Part shown: one piece after another, positions 27,516-38,013 of the stretch
Numbering within the stretch: the stretch's first letter is position 1
Layout of the letters: each line of letters starts with the position of its first letter
Assembly (NCBI RefSeq): GCF_001748145.1
Contig: NZ_BCQA01000002.1
Location: forward strand, 430,139 to 494,138
Reading direction: 5' to 3'
Source: Bosea sp. BIWAKO-01
GTDB lineage: Bacteria; Pseudomonadota; Alphaproteobacteria; Rhizobiales; Beijerinckiaceae
DNA length: 64,000 bases
Translations under genes and position numbers: made by a program
The notes under the pieces: generated by a model
Told to the model about the DNA's origin: nothing
Seen by the model: the letters and a program-made list of their open reading frames with translations, nothing else
The model's database searches: none

Positions 27516-28655
27516 ATGGCGAGCACCTCTGAAACCGATCAGGGCGCGAGGCGGATGCCGGCCCGCCCCGCATTCGAGGCTCACTGGCGCCGGCCACTTC
27601 TGTTGCTCTGCCTTCTCGCGCTCGTCTCCGGGCTGAGCGGCGGCCTGTCGCTGCTCGGCTGGCCGCTGCCGGCAGGCGAGACCCATGGCGCTCTGCATGG
27701 ACCGCTGCTGATCTGCGGTCTGTTCGGCACGTTGCTCGCCTGGAAACGGGCGCTTGATGCGGGCGATCGCTGGGCCTTGCTCGCGCCCGCGCTGTCGGGG
27801 GGCGGGACGCTTGCCCTCCTCGCTGGCATGCCGCTCGCGCTCGGCGCGGGCGCCTTCGTCCTGTCCGCCGCGGTTCTCTGCCTGGCGGCCTTCGTCATCA
27901 TGTTGCGAGAGCCGTCAGTGTCGACCGCACTGGTGGAACTGGCTGCAATCTCCTGGCTGGTCGGCAACCTGTCGTGGTTTCTCGGCAATCCGGCTGCGGA
28001 TCACGCCGGGTGGTGGCTCATTTTGTTCGTTCTGAATGTCGCGAGCGAGCGAATGGCCGGACCAGGCGCGAAGGGGCAGGCGTTACGGGAGGTGGCGGTC
28101 CTGTTCGCGGCCGGGCTCCTGCTCAGCGGCGCCCAGAACGGGCTCGTCTCCGAGAACGGCGCCATCCTGTTTGGCCTCGGACTGCTCACGCTCGCCGGGC
28201 TCTTCCTGCATCAGGACGTTACGGAGCGGGATCTCCGGCGGAGCGGGCGGGCGCGGTTCGCTGCGCTCAGCATGCTGCTGGGCAATCTCTGGCTCGGGAT
28301 CGCGGGCGCGGTGCTCGTCGCGCAGTCGGGCGGTGCGCTGGGCTATGGGCTTAGTCTGCATGTGCTGCTGATCGGCTTCCTGTTCTCACTCGGTTTCGGC
28401 CACGCCTTGATCATCATGCCGGCCGTCAGCCGGCGCCGTGTCATCTACCGACCGTTGATGTATCTGCCGCTGGCGGCCCTGCATCTGTCGCTCGCTGTGC
28501 GCGTTGCGGGAGAAGTCGCCGGCTGGCCGGATCTGCGCGCCTGGAGTGGGTTGGCCACGCTCATGGCGCTCACCGGTTTTGCGCTGTGCGTTCTGGCGGC
28601 GGCAAGTGCGAAGCGCTCGCCTGGCGGCGCGGCACGCATCGCGATGGCCCGTTAG
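27516..28655 (+). CDS. NnrS-like multi-spanning membrane protein
   Basis: A 379-residue protein with a short polar N-terminus and about twelve membrane helices. Features that recall NnrS are a His in the first third (HGALHGPLLICGLFGTLLAW) and one late (SLHVLLIGFLFSLGFGHALI, then IMPAVSRRRV). The ATG at 27516 has GGAGA upstream. It lies between pseudoazurin and the nos cluster, so a role in nitrogen-oxide respiration or haem/copper handling is plausible. I would not name it nnrS without a profile search. Confidence 0.75.
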   Translation: MASTSETDQGARRMPARPAFEAHWRRPLLLLCLLALVSGLSGGLSLLGWPLPAGETHGALHGPLLICGLFGTLLAWKRALDAGDRWALLAPALSGGGTLALLAGMPLALGAGAFVLSAAVLCLAAFVIMLREPSVSTALVELAAISWLVGNLSWFLGNPAADHAGWWLILFVLNVASERMAGPGAKGQALREVAVLFAAGLLLSGAQNGLVSENGAILFGLGLLTLAGLFLHQDVTERDLRRSGRARFAALSMLLGNLWLGIAGAVLVAQSGGALGYGLSLHVLLIGFLFSLGFGHALIIMPAVSRRRVIYRPLMYLPLAALHLSLAVRVAGEVAGWPDLRAWSGLATLMALTGFALCVLAAASAKRSPGGAARIAMAR

Positions 28656-28787
28656 CCAGAGCCGGATCGGTTTAGAGTTCCCGCCCGCGTCGTTGCGAGC
28701 GGAACAGAGCAGTCCAGAGTGTCGCGCCGGGCGCGCATGCTTCGCCGCGCTGCCATTTCGCAACGACGATCCGGTTGCGTTGGACCA

Positions 28788-28855
28788 GAGCATCTGACCG
28801 AAATATGGAATCCGGTTTTCGGAAAGATCCGACGCTCAGACAAAGAGCCATATCG
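28788..28855. repeat. RIME-like palindromic repeat, copy 2
   Basis: Same unit as at 27343: GCATCTGACCGAAATATGGA, then ATCCGGTTTTCGG and GATCCGACGCTC, and it also shares the trailing CAAAGAGC block. It lies between the convergent ends of the NnrS-like gene and the ferritin-like gene, where a bidirectional terminator would be useful. Confidence 0.75.
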
Positions 28856-28887
28856 CCTCTCCTGCGTCCGAAGGCACGCACGGCGAT

Positions 28888-29751
28888 CTAGTCGAGCTCG
28901 GGCAAGTCGGTCCTGAGCCAGGCCAGCCGGTTGATCGCGCGCGCTGCGAGTGCCTGGGCGAGCGTCATCGCAGCCTCGTCGCGCGCCTGATCGGCAGCCT
29001 CAAGATAGCGGTCGACCAGGAATTCGGCGATAGCGAGCGGAGCATCCAGATTCGGTGGGACCGGGGTGATGGGAATGGCCACGGCGCCCTGATCGAGCTG
29101 CCCGGCCAGGCGGTGGGCTTCGGCCGCGAACTGCAACAGGGTAGCGTCGCAAGACGGACCGGCGCTCCGCGCCGCCGCGTCCAGCGCATCGGCCAAGCGG
29201 CGCTCAAGCCCGGCAGCGGTGGTCGGCGTTTCGCTCCCGGAATCTGCAAGGCGCCGCTCGCGATGAAAGGCCTTGCGCCGCTCCCGGCGCAGAAGCGAGA
29301 CATGGCCGAGTTCCTCATACGCGAGCGTCTCCGCCGCGGTCCGGATGTCGGCGGAGGAGGCGTGAGCCGCGACATAGCTCCAGAAGGCAAAGGCGCGCTC
29401 CTCGTTACGCACCGCCATCGACAGCGCTCGATAAGTGCTCAGCAGCCGGGGATCGGCGCTCGCGGCACCCTCGTCATCGAATGTCTCAGGAGCCGTCCAG
29501 CGGATCAGGGCGGGGTCGGGCGCACGCCCATGGGCCTGCTGAGACCAGTCGGTGATGCTGTCGAGGTGTTCGCGCTCATCCGCAGCGAGCTTTTCGAAGG
29601 CCTCTGCAAGCGCAGTTTCTCCCTCGGATCGCATCTGGACACCGAGCGCGGCATACCGGCCTGCCGCCTCCTGCTCCATGGCGAAGGCGATCGCAAAGAG
29701 CTCCGCGAGCGATTTCACGGGGCCGGAGGGCTCCGCTTTCAAGAGCGACAT
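28888..29751 (-). CDS. Ferritin-like (rubrerythrin-type) di-iron domain protein
   Basis: A 287-residue cytoplasmic protein. Residues about 12-165 form a four-helix bundle with carboxylate/His metal motifs: AIAFAMEQEAAGRY (Glu), LAADEREHLDSI (ExxH), MAVRNEERAFAFWSY and LAYEELGHVSLLRRE (ExxH). The start at ATG 29749-29751 has GGAG upstream. The gene is divergent from nosR across about 240 bases containing an FNR-type box. Its job could be peroxide or NO handling or iron supply for the Fe-S clusters of NosR; that is inference. Confidence 0.82.
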   Translation of the reverse strand: MSLLKAEPSGPVKSLAELFAIAFAMEQEAAGRYAALGVQMRSEGETALAEAFEKLAADEREHLDSITDWSQQAHGRAPDPALIRWTAPETFDDEGAASADPRLLSTYRALSMAVRNEERAFAFWSYVAAHASSADIRTAAETLAYEELGHVSLLRRERRKAFHRERRLADSGSETPTTAAGLERRLADALDAAARSAGPSCDATLLQFAAEAHRLAGQLDQGAVAIPITPVPPNLDAPLAIAEFLVDRYLEAADQARDEAAMTLAQALAARAINRLAWLRTDLPELD

Positions 29752-29812
29752 GGGTTTCTCCGCAGCACTGCCAACCGGCTCTGCAGCATCGCCGGTCTTT
29801 GCGGGCGACTGT

Positions 29813-29826
29813 TTGCGTTGGATCAA
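29813..29826 (+). promoter_or_regulatory. Candidate FNR/NnrR-type box between the ferritin-like gene and nosR
   Basis: TTGCG-TTGG-ATCAA has a perfect right half and three of five left-half bases of TTGAT-N4-ATCAA. It sits 62 bases before the ferritin-like gene and about 165 bases before nosR, so it could serve either promoter. nos operons in alphaproteobacteria are typically activated by FNR/NnrR-type regulators. Confidence 0.55.
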
Positions 29827-29991
29827 AGTCACGCCCGGGCCGAGTCTGCATAACGGCCTCGGATCGATCACCGGTTTCGGATCGATCCGAACTTTGCTGT
29901 CGAAGGCTGAACCAGAACGGCTGTGCCCGGGCACCTGTTCAGCGATCTTGCGAAACCGGACGGTGTCACGTTGCTGAAGCGCCCACATTGC

Positions 29992-32337
29992 ATGGCCGAC
30001 AAATCCGAAGCTTGCCGCTTCGGCTTCGTCGCACGCGTTCTGGCTGGGTTCTGTGCGATTCTCTGGCTGCTGTTCACCGTGCAGGTGTCACTCGCGGCGG
30101 GGCGCGTTCAGGAATTCCTGGCGCAGGCAAAACCGGCCGAGTTCTTCGCGAATGCCGACCGGTTCGGCGCCCCATCGGGCGATCCCGCAATCGTGCCGAC
30201 CTATCAGGGCGACAGGCTGCTTGGCTACGTCTACCTGAATTCGGATTTCACCAACGCGACCGGCTATTCCGGCAAGCCGATCAATCTCCTGGTCGGCATC
30301 GACCCGGCTGGCGTGGTCACTGGAATCAAGCTCGTCGAGCACAAGGAGCCGATCGTCCTGATCGGCATCCCGGAGCGCCGCATCGTCGACGCCGTCAACA
30401 CGCTGATCGGCAAGGACATGAAGCCGGTCGCCGCCGGCAGCCAGCGGCCCCCGCAAGTCGATATCGTCAGCGGCGCCACCGTGACAGTGCTCGTCATGGG
30501 CGACAGCGTCGTGCGTTCGGCCGTGAAACTCATCCGCAGCGGGCGCCTTGCCAGCGGCAGCGCGGTCGCTGCGGCGCCGAGCGCGGCCCCGCTCGGACGC
30601 TCGCTCGCCGCCGATAGCGGCGAGGTTCGCGACTGGCAGTCTCTCCTCGGCGACGGCTCGCTCCGTCGCCTGTCGCTTTCGATTGGCGAGGTCAACGAGG
30701 CCTTCATCCGGGCCGGCAATCAGGCGGCGGCGGAGAATGCGGAGCCCGGCGAGCCGACCGACAGCTTCATCGATCTCTATGTCGCCCCGGTCAGCGTGCC
30801 GGCGATCGGCCGCAGCCTGCTGGGCAACGAGGGCTATGACAGGCTGAGGGCGCGGCTGAAGCTCGGCCAGCAGGCCATCGTCGTCGCGGGCGAGGGCGCC
30901 TATTCCTTCAAGGGATCCGGGTATGTCCGTGGCGGCATCTTCGATCGGATCGAGCTGTTGCAGGACGGGCAGAGCGTCCGCTTCCGCGATCGAAATCATA
31001 TGCGCCTCGGCGCCCTCATGGCAGACGGCGCACCAGAGCTGCCCGAGATCGCGCTCTTCGTCATGCCCGACGAGTTCCAGCTCGATCCAACCGAGCCCTG
31101 GCAACTGCAGTTGCTGGCGCAGCGCAATGTCGGCGTGCGCGAGAAGGCCTTCCTGACTTTCGAGCTCGCCTATCAGCTCCCCCAAACATATCTGCGCACC
31201 GAACCGCCTCCCGCAGGCGCGCCCCCGGCCACAAGTCCGCAAGCCCCGGCCAGCTCCGCAGCGCCGGCAGCAGCCTCCTCGGAGGGATTGGGGGTGGGAA
31301 CCGTGCATGGTGCGGGAGGAGTCGACGAGCCGCTCTGGTTGATGATCTGGCGGATGAACTCCGTCTCTGTTGCCATCACGGCCGCCGCAATTCTTGTCCT
31401 TACCGGCATCTTCTTCTTCCAGAACCTGCTGGTCAGCCGGCCAGTGCTGTTCCGCTGGATCCGCCGTGCCTACCTGAGCTTTAGCCTGGTCTGGCTCGGC
31501 TGGTACGCCAATGCCCAGCTTTCGGTTGTCAACGTCCTGACCTTCAGCCATTCGCTGATGACCGATTTCAGCTGGGAGTTCTTCCTGGCGGCGCCGCTGA
31601 TCTTCATCCTCTGGGCGGCGATCGCCGCGGGCTTGCTCTTCTGGGGTCGGGGGCCGTTCTGCGGCTGGCTATGTCCGTTCGGCGCGCTTCAGGAACTGCT
31701 GAACAACCTCGCGCAGTGGCTGAAGATTCCGCAGGTCAAGATCCCCTGGGGCCTTCATGAACGGCTGTGGCCGATCAAATACATCATCTTCCTCGGCCTG
31801 TTCGGTCTGTCGCTCTACTCGGTAGCGCTAGCGGAGACCTTTGCCGAGGTCGAGCCGTTTAAGACCGCGATTGTCCTGAAATTCGTCCGGGACTGGCCGT
31901 TCGTGATCTATGCGCTCACGCTATTGTCGGTTGGCTTGTTCATCGAGCGCTTCTTTTGCCGCTATCTCTGCCCGCTCGGCGCGGCCCTCGCGATCCCGGG
32001 GCGGTTACGCACCTTCGAATGGCTGAAGCGCTGGTCCGAATGCGGCTCGCCTTGCCAGCGCTGCGCCAAGGAATGTCCGGTGCAGTCGATCCATCCCGAG
32101 GGGCATATCAACGTCAATGAATGCATCTACTGCATGCATTGCCAGGAACTCTACCACGACGACCAGCGCTGCCCGCACATGATCCAGGTCCGCCTGAAGC
32201 GCGAGAAGCGCGAGGCGCTGACCTCGCCCTCGATGCGGACGCCCAAGGGCAGCGGCCCGGCCAAGACGGTCATCACCCACATGGGAAATTCAGTCGCAAA
32301 GCCAACCGCGGCCGACGTTCCCGCTACCAGTTCATGA
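29992..32337 (+). CDS. nosR: NosR, flavin/Fe-S regulator and electron-transfer protein for N2O reduction
   Basis: A 781-residue inner-membrane protein. After an N-terminal signal/anchor helix comes the periplasmic FMN-binding domain, with the flavin-attachment motif SGATVT near residue 160. Membrane helices follow from about residue 470, then the cysteine motifs [12 protein letters not shown] and [16 protein letters not shown] and a C-terminal ferredoxin-like domain ([26 protein letters not shown]). NosR passes electrons toward NosZ and is needed for nosZ expression. I start at ATG 29992, which gives a clean signal; ATG 29923 is an alternative. Confidence 0.95.
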   Translation: MADKSEACRFGFVARVLAGFCAILWLLFTVQVSLAAGRVQEFLAQAKPAEFFANADRFGAPSGDPAIVPTYQGDRLLGYVYLNSDFTNATGYSGKPINLLVGIDPAGVVTGIKLVEHKEPIVLIGIPERRIVDAVNTLIGKDMKPVAAGSQRPPQVDIVSGATVTVLVMGDSVVRSAVKLIRSGRLASGSAVAAAPSAAPLGRSLAADSGEVRDWQSLLGDGSLRRLSLSIGEVNEAFIRAGNQAAAENAEPGEPTDSFIDLYVAPVSVPAIGRSLLGNEGYDRLRARLKLGQQAIVVAGEGAYSFKGSGYVRGGIFDRIELLQDGQSVRFRDRNHMRLGALMADGAPELPEIALFVMPDEFQLDPTEPWQLQLLAQRNVGVREKAFLTFELAYQLPQTYLRTEPPPAGAPPATSPQAPASSAAPAAASSEGLGVGTVHGAGGVDEPLWLMIWRMNSVSVAITAAAILVLTGIFFFQNLLVSRPVLFRWIRRAYLSFSLVWLGWYANAQLSVVNVLTFSHSLMTDFSWEFFLAAPLIFILWAAIAAGLLFWGRGPFCGWLCPFGALQELLNNLAQWLKIPQVKIPWGLHERLWPIKYIIFLGLFGLSLYSVALAETFAEVEPFKTAIVLKFVRDWPFVIYALTLLSVGLFIERFFCRYLCPLGAALAIPGRLRTFEWLKRWSECGSPCQRCAKECPVQSIHPEGHINVNECIYCMHCQELYHDDQRCPHMIQVRLKREKREALTSPSMRTPKGSGPAKTVITHMGNSVAKPTAADVPATSS

Positions 32338-32356
32338 GCAAAGCAAGGAGACTCTG

Positions 32357-34306
32357 ATGTCGACCGAAGACAGGAAAAACGGACTCAACCGGCGCGACAT
32401 GCTTGGCACCACCGCGGCGGTCGCCGTGGCCGGCGCGGCAGGCGCGGCCGGAGGCGCGGGGCTGTCCCGCATGGGAGCCGTTTCCACGGCCGAGGCACAG
32501 ACGCGGCCGCAGCAGGGTGCGGTTCGGCCCGCCGTTGCGAGCAAATACGAGGTCAAGCCCGGCGAACTCGACGAATATTATGTGTTCTTCTCCAGCGGCC
32601 AGACCGGCGAGGTCCGCATCGTCGGCTGTCCATCGATGCGCGAACTGATGCGCATTCCCGTCTTCAACCGCGACAGCGCCACGGGCTGGGGGCAGACCAA
32701 TGAGAGCCTCAAGATCCTGACGGAGGGGCTCACCCCCGAAAGCCGCGACTTCCTGAAGGATAAGGGCGGAATCTACCTCAACGGCGACCTCCACCACCCG
32801 CACCCGTCCTTCACCGAGGGTACCTATGACGGGCGCTACCTCTTCGCCAACGACAAGGCGAACACCCGCGTCTGCCGCATCCGCCTCGACGTGATGAAGT
32901 GCGACAAGATCATCCAGTTGCCGAACCAGTACACGGTGCACGGCCTGCGGGTGCAGAAGTATCCCCGGACGGGCTACGTCTTCTGCAACGGCGAGGATCG
33001 CGTGCCGGTGCCGAATGACGGGCGGGACCTGAACAATCCGAAGAAGTACATGTCGATCTTCAGCGCGGTCGACGGCGACACCATGAAGGTCGCCTGGCAG
33101 CTCAAGGTCGACGGCAATCTCGACAATGTCGACTGCGACTACCAGGGCAAATACGCCTGGGCGACCTGCTACAACTCGGAAGAGGGCGTCACCCTCGCCG
33201 AGATGATGGCGAAGGAGCAGGACTGGGTCATCGTCTTCAACCTCAAGCGCATCGAGGAGGCGGTGAAGAAGGGCGAGTTCGAGACCATCGGCGGCGTGCC
33301 GGTGCTCGACGGCCGCTCGGGCTCGAAGTTCACCCGCTACATCCCGGTGCCGAACAGCCCGCACGGCATCAACACCGCCCCCGACGGCATCCATTTCGTC
33401 GCCAACGGCAAGCTCTCGCCGACCGTGACGGTATTCGACGCGCGCCGGCTCGACGATCTATTCGACGACAAGATCAAGCCGCGCGACGTCGTGGTAGCGG
33501 AGCCGGAGCTCGGCCTCGGCCCGTTGCACACCGCCTATGACGGCAAGGGCAACGCCTACACCACGCTCTTCCTCGACAGCCAGATTGTGAAGTGGAACAT
33601 CGACCTCGCCAAGCGGGCCTTCAAGGGCGAGAAGGTCAATCCGGTGATCCAGAAGCTGGACGTGCACTATCAGCCCGGCCACAACCACACCACCATGGGC
33701 CAGACCAAGGAGGCCGATGGCAAGTGGCTGATCTCGCTGAACAAGTTCTCGAAGGACCGCTTCCTCAATGTCGGACCGCTCAAGCCTGAGAACGACCAGC
33801 TGATCGACATCTCAGGCGATCGGATGGTGCTCGTCCATGACGGCCCGAGCTTCGCGGAACCGCACGACGCCACCCTGGTGCACCGATCCAAGATCAACCC
33901 GCTGCACGTCTGGAAGCGCGACGATGCCTTCTTCGCGGATGCGGTGAAACAGGCAAAGGCCGATGGCGTCGTGCTGGAGCAGGATTCAAAGGTGATCCGC
34001 GACGGCAACAAGGTGCGCGTCTACATGACCTCGGCGGCGCCGGCCTTCGGGCTGGAAGAGTTTACGGTCAAGCAGGGCGACGAGATTACGGTCTTCGTCA
34101 CCAATATCGACGAGGTCGAGGACCTGACCCACGGCTTCTGCATCACCAACTACGGCATCAACATGGAGGTCGCGCCGCAGGCCACTGCCTCGGTGACCTT
34201 CGTCGCCTCGAAGCCGGGCGTCTACTGGTACTACTGCTCCTGGTTCTGCCATGCGATGCACATGGAGATGAAGGGGCGCATGCTGGTCGAGCCGCAGGCC
34301 ACCTGA
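32357..34306 (+). CDS. nosZ: Nitrous-oxide reductase NosZ (Tat-exported, clade I type)
   Basis: A 649-residue periplasmic copper enzyme that reduces N2O to N2. The twin-arginine signal ([19 protein letters not shown]) marks a clade I enzyme. The beta-propeller holds the CuZ histidines in [35 protein letters not shown] and [10 protein letters not shown]. The C-terminal cupredoxin domain holds the CuA site in [26 protein letters not shown] lies before the ATG. It is 19 bases behind nosR. All ligands appear present, so it should be active. Confidence 0.98.
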   Translation: MSTEDRKNGLNRRDMLGTTAAVAVAGAAGAAGGAGLSRMGAVSTAEAQTRPQQGAVRPAVASKYEVKPGELDEYYVFFSSGQTGEVRIVGCPSMRELMRIPVFNRDSATGWGQTNESLKILTEGLTPESRDFLKDKGGIYLNGDLHHPHPSFTEGTYDGRYLFANDKANTRVCRIRLDVMKCDKIIQLPNQYTVHGLRVQKYPRTGYVFCNGEDRVPVPNDGRDLNNPKKYMSIFSAVDGDTMKVAWQLKVDGNLDNVDCDYQGKYAWATCYNSEEGVTLAEMMAKEQDWVIVFNLKRIEEAVKKGEFETIGGVPVLDGRSGSKFTRYIPVPNSPHGINTAPDGIHFVANGKLSPTVTVFDARRLDDLFDDKIKPRDVVVAEPELGLGPLHTAYDGKGNAYTTLFLDSQIVKWNIDLAKRAFKGEKVNPVIQKLDVHYQPGHNHTTMGQTKEADGKWLISLNKFSKDRFLNVGPLKPENDQLIDISGDRMVLVHDGPSFAEPHDATLVHRSKINPLHVWKRDDAFFADAVKQAKADGVVLEQDSKVIRDGNKVRVYMTSAAPAFGLEEFTVKQGDEITVFVTNIDEVEDLTHGFCITNYGINMEVAPQATASVTFVASKPGVYWYYCSWFCHAMHMEMKGRMLVEPQAT

Positions 34307-34310
34307 GCCA

Positions 34311-35705
34311 ATGGCCCTGCTTCGCACAGCGATGTGTCTCGGGCTGGCGGCCGTTGCCGCCGCCAGCCTCGTCCGCCCGGCCACGGCGGCGCCGATTCAG
34401 GTTGAGCCCGGCCGGGAGGAGCTCCAGGCTGTCATCGACCGAGCGGCCGAAGGTGACGTCATCCTCCTTGCTCCAGGCGAGCATCGCGGTCCGGTCAGGC
34501 TGGCGCGTCGGCTCACCCTTGCCGGCGAGGAGGGGGCGGTTCTCACAGGCAGCAGCCAGGGCAGTGTCGTGACCGTCTCCGCCCCCGGGGCAGTCGTGCG
34601 CGGCCTAACCATTCGCGGTTCGGGCCGCGACGCCGAGCGCATGGATGCCGGTGTCTTCGTCGAGAAGACGGCCGCCGGCGCGCTGGTCGAGGCCAACCGG
34701 ATCGAAGGCAATCTCTACGGTGTCTATCTGCACGGTGCCGAAAACGCGATCGCGCGCCGCAACGAGATTATCGGCATTGCCGAGGGCCGGATCAACGAAG
34801 CCGGCAACGGCATCTCCGTCTGGAACGCGCCGGGCGCCAAGGTACTCGACAATGACGTTCGCTACGGGCGCGACGGCATCTTCGTCATCACGAGCAAGAA
34901 TAATGTCTTCAGCGGCAACCGCTTCCGCGATCTGCGCTTCGCGATCCACTACATGTACACGAACGACAGCGAGATCTCGGACAATCACTCGCTCAACAAT
35001 TCGGTCGGCTTCGCCATCATGTTCTCGCACCGGTTGACGGTGCGCGGCAACGTCTCTGACGGAGACCGCGATCACGGTTTTCTGTTCAACTACGCCAACC
35101 AGTCGCGGATCACCGGCAACGCGGTGCTTGGCCGTCTACAGCCGGCCGAGCGCTGGCTCGCCGCCGGCATGCGCAGCAAGGATACGCAGGAGCACGGCTT
35201 GCCCGCAGCCGAGACCGAGGCGGTGCAGGGCGCCGGTGCCCGTCCGGCTCCGACGAAATGCGTCTTCATCTACAACGCCAACCAGAACCGATTCCAGGAC
35301 AATTGGTTCGAAGGTTGCGAGATCGGCATCCATTTCACCGCTGGTTCCGAGCGCAACGAGATCGTCAACAATGCCTTCATCCGCAACCGCAATCAGGTGA
35401 AGTACGTTGGCAGCCGCTATCTTGACTGGTCGAAGGCGGGGCGCGGCAATTTCTGGAGCGACAATCCGGGCTTCGACCTCAATGGGGACGGCATCGCCGA
35501 CAGTGCCTATCGGCCGAACGATCTGGTCGACACGGTGCTCTGGACCGCCCCGCAAGCAAAACTCCTGATCAATTCTCCGGCGGTACAGGTCATCCGCTGG
35601 GCGCAAGCTCAGTTTCCCGCCCTGTTGCCCGGCGGCGTGGTCGACAGCCACCCGCTGATGTCGCCGCCGCCCCGGCCTCCATTCGCAGAAGGGCGACGCC
35701 CATGA
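34311..35705 (+). CDS. nosD: NosD, periplasmic beta-helix protein for CuZ assembly
   Basis: A 464-residue protein with a signal peptide (MALLRTAMCLGLAAVAAASL) and right-handed beta-helix (CASH-type) repeats: NRIEGNLYGVYLHGAENAIA, NDVRYGRDGIFVITSKNNVF, NHSLNNSVGFAIMF and more. NosD works with the NosFY transporter to supply sulfur/copper assembly for the CuZ cluster. The gene begins four bases after the nosZ stop and overlaps nosF by four bases, indicating tight co-expression. Confidence 0.95.
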   Translation: MALLRTAMCLGLAAVAAASLVRPATAAPIQVEPGREELQAVIDRAAEGDVILLAPGEHRGPVRLARRLTLAGEEGAVLTGSSQGSVVTVSAPGAVVRGLTIRGSGRDAERMDAGVFVEKTAAGALVEANRIEGNLYGVYLHGAENAIARRNEIIGIAEGRINEAGNGISVWNAPGAKVLDNDVRYGRDGIFVITSKNNVFSGNRFRDLRFAIHYMYTNDSEISDNHSLNNSVGFAIMFSHRLTVRGNVSDGDRDHGFLFNYANQSRITGNAVLGRLQPAERWLAAGMRSKDTQEHGLPAAETEAVQGAGARPAPTKCVFIYNANQNRFQDNWFEGCEIGIHFTAGSERNEIVNNAFIRNRNQVKYVGSRYLDWSKAGRGNFWSDNPGFDLNGDGIADSAYRPNDLVDTVLWTAPQAKLLINSPAVQVIRWAQAQFPALLPGGVVDSHPLMSPPPRPPFAEGRRP

Positions 35706-36622
35706 CGGCCAATGTCGAAATCAGGAATCTCGTGAAGCACTTCGGCGCGGTCGCGGCGGTGCAGGACGTCTCCTTCGCGCTGCCGGCCGGCGAGACGGTC
35801 GCACTGGTCGGCCATAACGGCGCCGGCAAGACCACGCTGATGAAGCTGATGCTCGGCCTGATTCATCCAAGCGCGGGCAGTATCCAGGTTCTTGGCGAAA
35901 ACCCCGCTGCCGGCGACTTTGCTGCCCGCCGGCATCTCGGCTACCTGCCGGAGAGTGTCTCTTTCAACGCGGGCCTGACGGGACGCGAGACCATCGCCTT
36001 CTATGCCCGCCTGAAGCGCCAGCCGATCAAGGTTGCGCTGACGCTGATCGAGCGTGTCGGCCTCGGCCACGCTGCCGACCGGCGTGTCGGCACCTATTCG
36101 AAAGGCATGCGCCAGCGCCTCGGCCTTGCCCAGGCGCTGCTCGGCCGACCACGCGTGCTCCTGCTCGACGAGCCGACCACGGGCCTCGACCCCGCGCTTC
36201 GCCAGAGCTTCTACGACATTGTCGAAGAGCTGCGCGCCGATGGCGCAACCATCCTGCTCTCGTCACACGCGCTGACCGAGCTCGAGGAGCGGGCAGGGCG
36301 CGTCATCATCATGAACCGGGGTGTGAAGGTCGCCGACGGCACCCTCGACGAGTTGCGCCGGATCGCGCGGTTGCCGACGCGCATCCGCCTCAAGGTCGCC
36401 GAGCGGCAGCCGGCGGAGCTCGCGGATTGGCTTGCGCCGATGGGCAGCTGGCGCCGGATCAACGGCCACGGCGTCGAGATCGACGCAGCGCCCGAGGACA
36501 AGATCGCGATCCTGCGCCGCGCCACCGGAGTCGAAGCCCCGGTGGAAGACCTCGAGGTCATGCCACCGACGCTCGACGAACTCTACGCGCATTTCCTGCG
36601 CTCACAGGAGCAGGCCCGATGA
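35702..36622 (+). CDS. nosF: NosF, ABC ATPase for NosZ maturation
   Basis: A 306-residue ATPase of the NosFY complex. Walker A is GHNGAGKTTLMK near residue 40, the signature YSKGMRQRLGLAQALL, and Walker B VLLLDEPTTGLDPA with the switch His in SSHALTELEE. The C-terminal 80 residues are the NosF-type extension that contacts NosD or NosY. It overlaps nosD and nosY by ATGA at both ends. Confidence 0.96.
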   Translation: MTANVEIRNLVKHFGAVAAVQDVSFALPAGETVALVGHNGAGKTTLMKLMLGLIHPSAGSIQVLGENPAAGDFAARRHLGYLPESVSFNAGLTGRETIAFYARLKRQPIKVALTLIERVGLGHAADRRVGTYSKGMRQRLGLAQALLGRPRVLLLDEPTTGLDPALRQSFYDIVEELRADGATILLSSHALTELEERAGRVIIMNRGVKVADGTLDELRRIARLPTRIRLKVAERQPAELADWLAPMGSWRRINGHGVEIDAAPEDKIAILRRATGVEAPVEDLEVMPPTLDELYAHFLRSQEQAR

Positions 36623-37449
36623 GAAACGTCCTGATCGTCGCCCTCAAGGAGATCCAGGAGGGGCTGCGCAATCGCTGGGTGCTGGCGACGACGCTGCTGC
36701 TGGCGGCGCTGGCGCTCTCGCTCACCTTCCTCGGCAGCACCCCAACGGGCCATGTCGGCGTCCGGGCGCTCGACGTCGTCATCGTCAGCCTGTCGAGCCT
36801 GACCATCTTCCTGCTGCCGCTGATCGCGCTGCTGATCTCGCATGATGCCATCGTCGGCGAGATGGAGCGCGGCACGATGTTGCTGCTGCTGAGCTACCCC
36901 ATCGCCCGCTGGCAGGTGCTGCTCGGCAAGTTCGTCGGCCATCTCATGATCCTCGCCTTTGCCACCCTCCTCGGTTATGGCGCTGCCGCTGGCGCGCTGG
37001 TCGCCACCGGCGCGACCATCGACGCGGAAAGCTGGGGCGCCTTCGCCGCGATGATCGGGTCCTCGATCCTGCTCGGGGCGGTCTTCATTGCAGTCGGCTA
37101 TCTCGTCAGCGCGCTCGTTGGCAGCCGGGGCGCCGCCGCCGGAGCGGCGATCGGCATCTGGCTCCTCTTCGTGCTGATCTACGACATGGCCCTGCTTGGG
37201 TTGCTGGTCGTCGATCAGGGCAGGCTGGTCTCCGGCGCGGTGCTCAACACGCTGCTGCTGCTCAACCCGGCCGACATCTACCGTCTGTTCAACCTGACCG
37301 GCTTCGCCAATGTCAGCGCCTTCTCCGGCATGGCCGGCGTCGCACAGGGCGCCCCTCTGAGCTTGCCCGTGCTGCTCGCCGCGCTGGCCGCCTGGGCGCT
37401 TGTGCCGCTCGGCCTGGCGGCGGCCGCCTTTTCGAGGAGAGAGTTATGA
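36619..37449 (+). CDS. nosY: NosY, ABC permease for NosZ maturation
   Basis: A 276-residue inner-membrane protein with about six helices. It begins MRNVLIVALKEIQEGLRNRW, has the periplasmic small loop GHVGVRALDVV, and the segment HDAIVGEMERGTMLLLLSYP typical of NosY/ABC-2 permeases. The start at ATG 36619 overlaps the nosF stop; a longer leader in frame is the nosF sequence. It forms the membrane part of NosDFY. Confidence 0.95.
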   Translation: MRNVLIVALKEIQEGLRNRWVLATTLLLAALALSLTFLGSTPTGHVGVRALDVVIVSLSSLTIFLLPLIALLISHDAIVGEMERGTMLLLLSYPIARWQVLLGKFVGHLMILAFATLLGYGAAAGALVATGATIDAESWGAFAAMIGSSILLGAVFIAVGYLVSALVGSRGAAAGAAIGIWLLFVLIYDMALLGLLVVDQGRLVSGAVLNTLLLLNPADIYRLFNLTGFANVSAFSGMAGVAQGAPLSLPVLLAALAAWALVPLGLAAAAFSRREL

Positions 37450-38003
37450 AGCTTCTAGCCCTGTCCGCGCTGCTGGCCGCGAGTCTCGCGGTCGCCGCCT
37501 GCGACGACAAGGCCAGGACCGCTGCGCCACCGCCGCCGCAGGCACTGACGCAGCAGGCGATGGGCCACTACTGCGGGATGAACGTGCTGGAGCATCCCGG
37601 CCCCAAGGGCCAGATCCTGCTGGCGAGCCGGCTGCAGCCTGTCTGGTTCTCCTCGGCCCGCGACACGCTCTCCTTCACCCTGCTGCCCGAGGAGGCGAAA
37701 GACATCCAGGCCGTCTACGTTTCCGACATGGGCAAGGCGCCGAGCTGGGAGGAGCCTGGCGCCACCAATTGGGTGGATGCGAGACAGGCACTCTTCGTCG
37801 TCGGCAGCAACAAGAAGGGCGGGATGGGTGCGGCCGAGCTGGTGCCCTTCTCGCAACGCTCCGCCGCGGAAGCCTTCGTCGCGGAGCATGGCGGCAGCCT
37901 CGTCGCCTTCGACGCCATCCCCCGCGACGCGGTGCTCGGCAGCGATGGTGATGCGAGTGCGTCGGATGGGCCGGCGCCGGCCGCCGGTGCCCACCTGCAT
38001 TGA
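37446..38003 (+). CDS. nosL: NosL, outer-face copper-binding lipoprotein
   Basis: A 185-residue lipoprotein. The signal peptide ends in the lipobox LAVAAC, making Cys19 the lipidated residue. The Cu(I)-binding motif is HYCGMNVLEHPGPKGQI (CGM near residue 43). NosL delivers copper to apo-NosZ, by established knowledge. The C-terminus is an Ala/Pro-rich tail ending GAHLH. It overlaps nosY by four bases. Confidence 0.95.
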   Translation: MKLLALSALLAASLAVAACDDKARTAAPPPPQALTQQAMGHYCGMNVLEHPGPKGQILLASRLQPVWFSSARDTLSFTLLPEEAKDIQAVYVSDMGKAPSWEEPGATNWVDARQALFVVGSNKKGGMGAAELVPFSQRSAAEAFVAEHGGSLVAFDAIPRDAVLGSDGDASASDGPAPAAGAHLH

Positions 38004-38013
38004 GGAGCGCCAG

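Noticed and set aside
30088..31551. 487-codon minus-strand frame opposite nosR
   Set aside because: Asp/Arg/Gln-rich shadow of nosR; no start signal or domain.
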